Assembly (NCBI GenBank): GCA_031402225.1
Contig: JANNSD010000159.1
Location: forward strand, 1-9,456
Direction: 5' to 3'
Length of the DNA: 9,456 nucleotides
Source: JAGGAG01 sp031402225
GTDB taxonomy: Bacteria > Gemmatimonadota > Gemmatimonadetes > Gemmatimonadales > GWC2-71-9
Positions 6,307 through 9,456 of the stretch are shown here, in pieces. The translations under genes and the position numbers were made by a program. The notes below the pieces were generated by a model. It did not search any database. It was not told where the DNA came from and was given only the letters and a program-made list of their open reading frames with translations. Position 1 is the first letter of the stretch. Each line of letters begins with the position of its first letter.

Positions 6307-7017
6307 ATGCCTTGGTTCAATCGATCATCACCGCGCCTGAATCGGGTGCCGCTTGCAGTCGCCATTCTGCTCGCTGGGCTCACCGCGTGTGAACGCCGGG
6401 CCTCTCAGCTGGCGATCATCGTCGACAACTCCGCGTCGGTCAGTCAGGAAGAGGAGGCGCGCCAGGAGGCAGAGCTCGCGCAACTCGTGCGCCAGGCGGA
6501 ACCGGGCACCCGGATCCTAATGCAGCCCCTGCCTGCGGGTTCCGCAGCAGAGGCGGATGCGCTTCCGCTCTTGGATATCCGCCTGCCGCATCGCTACGAG
6601 CTGGACCGGTCGCGGCCGGAGAGTGAGCGTGCGCGAGTCCGTGCGCTCGACTCGCTGGCGCACGCTGTCGCGGTGCTTCGGAGCCGCCCTCCCGTGCTGC
6701 AGAGCGCCATCCTCGAAGCGATCCAGTTGGCCACGGCTCGCCTCGCCCCTTGGGGCCCGGCCAAGCCGACCACGATGATCGTCTTCTCGGACGGCCTGCA
6801 GGACTCGGGGTACCTGCGGATCACCCGCAGGAGCCCACTCACGCTTGCCGATGCGAAGAGCGCCGGCAAAAGCCTGACCCTGAACGGTGTCTGTGTGGTG
6901 CTGTCCGGGGTGAGCGATGAGAAGGTGGCGCGGTGGTGGAAGTCCGCGCTTCAAGAGGCTGGTGCCCGTGAGATCGTCGTCGGTCCGCAGCTGGCCTACG
7001 TGCCGAGCTGTGGATAG
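6307..7017 (+). CDS. Lipoprotein with von Willebrand factor A-like domain
   Basis: This 236-residue protein has a lipoprotein signal ending in the lipobox LTAC (Cys28), so it should be anchored in the envelope and face the periplasm or exterior. The mature part starts with the vWA first strand AIIVDNSASVSQ. It carries the MIDAS metal motif DxSxS at Asp40, Ser42 and Ser44. A further strand, TMIVFSDGLQDSG (156-168), supplies the usual second MIDAS aspartate, Asp162. The intervening helices (110-145) and the later strand GVCVVLSGV (194-202) fit a compact vWA fold of roughly normal length. Such domains bind protein partners through a divalent metal. The ribosome site GGGAGG (6295-6300) lies 6 nt before the ATG. 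It is in operon order between the membrane protein and the AAA+ protein. vWA/AAA+ pairs are a recurrent theme (for example MoxR or RavA-type), but here the AAA+ partner is ClpX-like. Confidence 0.85.
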   Translation: MPWFNRSSPRLNRVPLAVAILLAGLTACERRASQLAIIVDNSASVSQEEEARQEAELAQLVRQAEPGTRILMQPLPAGSAAEADALPLLDIRLPHRYELDRSRPESERARVRALDSLAHAVAVLRSRPPVLQSAILEAIQLATARLAPWGPAKPTTMIVFSDGLQDSGYLRITRRSPLTLADAKSAGKSLTLNGVCVVLSGVSDEKVARWWKSALQEAGAREIVVGPQLAYVPSCG

Positions 7018-7049
7018 CTACCTACAGGCCGCGTGGGACGGGTTGCGAT

Positions 7050-7211
7050 GTGACTTCCGAAGAGCGGCTCAAACGTATGCAGGTCGTTGGACTGAAGTGG
7101 CTCACTTGGCCCGTGCACGCAGTGCTCGCCCCCATTGGAGAACGAGGCGAACGGGCCCAACCGAGCCGATCCTCAGTCTGGCCTATGGCGGAACTTGGCT
7201 CCCAATGTTGA
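7050..7211 (+). CDS. Possible small 53-aa ORF between vWA and AAA+ genes
   Basis: A GTG-started frame of 53 codons begins MTSEERLKRMQVVGLKWLTW and stops with TGA at 7209-7211, nine bases before the preferred ATPase start. It could be translated in a chain with its neighbours. A purine-rich GGGACGGG lies just upstream as a possible ribosome site. The peptide has a basic amphipathic N-terminus, a short hydrophobic stretch (WLTWPVHAVLAPIG) and a polar tail; no family is recognised. It fills an otherwise unexplained 200-bp gap. The alternative is that the gap is simply non-coding, or is part of an extended ATPase N-terminus. Support is limited. Confidence 0.3.
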   Translation: MTSEERLKRMQVVGLKWLTWPVHAVLAPIGERGERAQPSRSSVWPMAELGSQC

Positions 7212-7219
7212 GGACCTCA

Positions 7220-9133
7220 ATGACGGCCGCGCACAGCCAGATCGCTCATTCGAACGCCATGCGTTGTCTGATTGACGCGGATTTCGAGCTGCAGGCAGCC
7301 CGTGTGGTGCGGTGCGGGCCGCCGCCGATCGCCGGCCCAATGACGCTCGCAACGTTGCGTGTGTACTGCGCTGAGCCGGGTGCCGAGCTTGACCTCCTCA
7401 CGACGGGCAAGGGTGCCGTCTCGGTCGCATGGCGCCGGCTGGCTCTCGCGCCCGTGACCGGCGTCAGTCCCTGGACTGCCACCACCGGGCTGGCAACGGA
7501 GCTCGCTGAGGCACCCTACCGGGAGCGGCCGCCAACTGCGCCCGACCTCGTGGCCGCACTGCACTGTTCCGCGCTGGCTCTTCCGTGGGAACTACGAACG
7601 CCCCTTCGCCTGGCGCTTGAGTCGCTCGCGTCTCCGAGCATGGTCGAGGCGGCACTTGCTCCCCTCACGACGGTGGAGGTCGTGAAGCTGGTCGCTCCGG
7701 AAGCGCTGTACACCGCGTGGGCGGAAGCGAGGGTCGCACTCCTCGGCCTCGCAGTGGCAGGCCTGCTGGACCCGTTCGCCCAGGCAGCTTTTGAGGTGCT
7801 GTCCGACGTTGTGGTGATGCGCAGGGCCCAGGCAGCCCAGCTCGAAAAGCTGTGGATGACGCAGCGCGAACACGTCTCGTCGTATCTCGCCGCCGTCGAG
7901 AGAGCCGATCGCGAGGCCCGCTGCTGGTCCGAGCGCCTCATGTCCGGTCTGCTCAAGCCGACGCGCCACCCCCTGCTCGCGAGGCTCCTCAGCGAGGACG
8001 GTGTCGCCTTGCGCTTCCTCCAGGGGCGGCAGGCGATCGTTGGCCCTCTACTGCAGCGAGGGATCCTGCACGTGCAGTCCGCGGCGGCGCACGAGCAGTG
8101 GCGTCACGACGCGCTCGCGGCAGCGCTCTCGCGGACAGCGCCACAGTCGAGCCGGCCGGGAGCCGAGGTAACTGCCGGTGTCCTCAGCGGCGCGACGGCC
8201 GCGGACCAGTTCCGGCACGTGCGCGAGGCGCTTGCGGCAGAGGTAATCGGCCACGAGGCAGTGCTTGATCGCTTGGCGCTCGCGGCGATTCAACACCTGC
8301 GTGGTCCGGTCAGCCCGAGGCTTCTCCTTTATGGGGACACGGGGGTGGGGAAGAGCACGCTCCTCGGCGCACTGGCACGCGCCGTCGGAGACCCTCTCGC
8401 CATCGTCAACGTGGCGGAGCTGGCGGAAACCAACTGGAAAGGCGTTGACTTGCGTGATGTGCTCGACGCGGTGCTGCCGAAGGCGCCGCAGTTCACCGCG
8501 CACCACCGCGCGGTCGTGGTGCTCGACGAATTGGACAAAGCCTCGCTGGCAGGGGAGAGCGGAGTAAGCCTCAGCTACCGCCTCGGCAAGCAACATTCGC
8601 TGCTGGGCCTGCTCGGGGGTGTGACGCCCCTATCCCTCTCGGACAATCGTGTGTGGTACTCCGACCGCGCGTTGATCGTGGGGGCCGGGGTGTTCACCGG
8701 CGTCCCACGGACCCATCGCGTTGCGCCTAGCGCCCTCCTCGGGAGTGGATTCCAGCCTGAACTCGTGGATCGATTCGGGGCGCTGTTATACCTGGAGCAC
8801 CTGGACGCACAGGGGTTTCGCATGCTGCTCGAGCGGACGGCCGCCACGTGCAGTGATGCGGCAGCGCGACTCGGCTATTCGCTGGGCGTGACCGCGACTG
8901 CCCTCAATCGCGTGCTGCGGGCTTATCTCGGGCACGGATGCGAGGCCGGACCACGCGCAGCTCAGCAGTGGATCCGCGACGCCGCTGACAGGGTGTTGAT
9001 GAGGGCCCTCAGGTACGCGGAGAACCCGGCGCGCTCGCTTGTGGTGGCGCCGGACGATCTGGAGCTGCCTCGGATGATGGTCCGGGAGGATGACGGAGGC
9101 GAGGATGAGCAGCACGTGGGACGCTTTGTGTAG
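7220..9133 (+). CDS. ClpX-like AAA+ ATPase with large unknown N-terminal domain, no ClpP-docking loop
   Basis: This protein has 637 residues if started at ATG 7220, where GAGG sits 6 nt upstream. ATG 7205 is an alternative start; the frame stays open to 6917, but that part overlaps the vWA gene. Residues 1-330 are helical and unrecognised. Residues ~335-620 align with ClpX: a VIGHEAV start, Walker A GDTGVGKS (372-379), a pore-loop region AETNWKGVDLRDVLDAVL in which Trp406 takes the place of ClpX's GYVG tyrosine, Walker B VVVLDELDK (432-440), a GKQHSLLGLLGG helix, sensor 1 ALIVGAGVFTGV, box VII GFQPELVDRF with Arg518 as finger, and sensor 2 around Arg579 (AGPRAAQQWI). Only about 13 residues separate sensor 1 from box VII, so the ClpP-binding IGF loop is absent, as is the N-terminal zinc domain. 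It probably unfolds or remodels proteins without ClpP, perhaps with the membrane protein and vWA lipoprotein of the same set. Confidence 0.85.
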   Translation: MTAAHSQIAHSNAMRCLIDADFELQAARVVRCGPPPIAGPMTLATLRVYCAEPGAELDLLTTGKGAVSVAWRRLALAPVTGVSPWTATTGLATELAEAPYRERPPTAPDLVAALHCSALALPWELRTPLRLALESLASPSMVEAALAPLTTVEVVKLVAPEALYTAWAEARVALLGLAVAGLLDPFAQAAFEVLSDVVVMRRAQAAQLEKLWMTQREHVSSYLAAVERADREARCWSERLMSGLLKPTRHPLLARLLSEDGVALRFLQGRQAIVGPLLQRGILHVQSAAAHEQWRHDALAAALSRTAPQSSRPGAEVTAGVLSGATAADQFRHVREALAAEVIGHEAVLDRLALAAIQHLRGPVSPRLLLYGDTGVGKSTLLGALARAVGDPLAIVNVAELAETNWKGVDLRDVLDAVLPKAPQFTAHHRAVVVLDELDKASLAGESGVSLSYRLGKQHSLLGLLGGVTPLSLSDNRVWYSDRALIVGAGVFTGVPRTHRVAPSALLGSGFQPELVDRFGALLYLEHLDAQGFRMLLERTAATCSDAAARLGYSLGVTATALNRVLRAYLGHGCEAGPRAAQQWIRDAADRVLMRALRYAENPARSLVVAPDDLELPRMMVREDDGGEDEQHVGRFV

Positions 9134-9383
9134 TTCACCGCCCGGGTCCACGGGGTGCCGCCAAGAGGGGTCTTGCTTGGCCTGCAGGCGGGCGCCCTGT
9201 TGCTCACCGCTTTCCCTTCCGGTGCTGACCCGTAACCCACTGGGGGCGACCTGCTGACCCCTGTGCGCAACGACATCGGCCTCATGGGTCCCCGTCCAAA
9301 GGCTTGACTGCCAGCCCCTGGATCCCGACCGCGCGGTTGACCACTCAGGGTTCGACGAAAGGCTAGCGGGAGGAGGTAGCGAT
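9134..9383. other. Non-coding stretch after the ATPase gene
   Basis: No gene is visible in these 250 bp. The left part is rich in small symmetric elements. A TTGACC (9337-9342) could be a -35 element for the gene starting at 9384, but the -10 at 17-bp spacing (AGGCTA) is poor. A GGTTCGA at 9350-9356 recalls a tRNA T-loop, but no flanking stems fit. Confidence 0.5.
9160..9189 (+). terminator. Possible hairpin terminator after the rightward operon
   Basis: GCCAAG (9160-9165) pairs with CTTGGC (9176-9181). A competing inner stem pairs CAAGA (9162-9166) with TCTTG (9171-9175) around a GGGG loop. A perfect palindrome GCCTGCAGGC (9180-9189) follows. The position, 27 bp after the ATPase stop, suits a terminator, but no T-run follows, so it is weak or factor-dependent. 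Confidence 0.3.
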
Positions 9384-9456
9384 ATGTGGTCTCAACCGCG
9401 GTGCACCGTTCGATGGGCCGGCTTCGGCGCGCTAGAGATTGTTGAAGCCCGAGAAG
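9384..9456 (+). CDS. Start of a new gene, cut by the window end
   Basis: An open frame starts at ATG 9384 and continues to the last base (24 full codons, beginning MWSQPRCTVRWAGFGALEI). The ribosome site GGGAGGAGGT (9368-9377) is the strongest on the plus strand and sits 6 nt before the ATG, which makes this start convincing despite the short visible length. Too little is visible to name a function. It lies 250 bp after the ATPase gene in the same direction, so it may be a further member of the set or an independent gene. Confidence 0.6.
   Translation, partial: MWSQPRCTVRWAGFGALEIVEARE

Noticed and set aside
6917..7219. N-terminal extension of the AAA+ protein
   Set aside because: It overlaps 101 bp of the vWA gene, and the added residues are Arg/Ser-rich without recognisable structure; ATG 7220 has a better ribosome site.
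9337..9365. TTGACC with GGTTCGA nearby, read as a promoter or tRNA T-arm
   Set aside because: The -10 hexamer is poor, and no acceptor, anticodon or T-stem pairing fits a tRNA.

Overview
The window looks like bacterial chromosome of high GC content, probably from a Gram-negative lineage. It encodes two lipoproteins with clear lipoboxes and an LpxL/HtrB-type acyltransferase fold. It has no rRNA, tRNA, CRISPR array, transposase or integrase that I can see. Gemmatimonadota or a similar environmental phylum would fit, but I cannot fix the taxonomy from sequence alone.

The left half (about 58-4767) is one minus-strand gene set, read from right to left. It encodes a secreted lipoprotein of unknown function, then a protein joining a PqqD-like N-terminal domain to an LpxL/HtrB-like acyltransferase domain, then an M50 (site-2-protease-like) membrane peptidase, then a 54-residue Pro/Thr-rich peptide with a strong ribosome binding site, and finally a membrane-anchored alpha/beta hydrolase. 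The first three genes are joined by stop/start overlaps, so they are almost certainly one operon. A small peptide next to a PqqD-like domain and an intramembrane protease is the usual grammar of a RiPP (ribosomally made, modified peptide) locus. Here the modifying enzyme would be a lipid acyltransferase, which suggests a lipidated peptide. This is the most exciting candidate system in the window. A 46-nt hairpin lies between the peptide gene and the hydrolase gene.

The centre (4768-5362) is about 595 bp without a convincing gene, between the two divergent gene sets. It holds a 12-bp perfect palindrome inside a 27-bp near-palindrome, a GC-rich hairpin, a 13-bp tandem duplication whose units can pair with an upstream segment, and a perfect 7-bp inverted repeat just before the rightward genes.

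The right half (5363-9133) is a plus-strand set: a multi-pass membrane protein with a charged C-terminal helix, a lipoprotein with a von Willebrand A-type metal site, possibly a 53-codon small ORF, and a large AAA+ protein. The C-terminal half of the AAA+ protein matches ClpX in its Walker A, pore loop, Walker B, sensor 1, box VII and sensor 2 motifs, but it has no room for the ClpP-docking loop. This looks like a dedicated envelope-linked unfoldase system of unknown role. After 250 bp of non-coding DNA, a new gene with an excellent ribosome binding site starts at 9384 and runs off the window. The left set uses visibly more A/T at third codon positions than the right set, so the two halves may have different histories.
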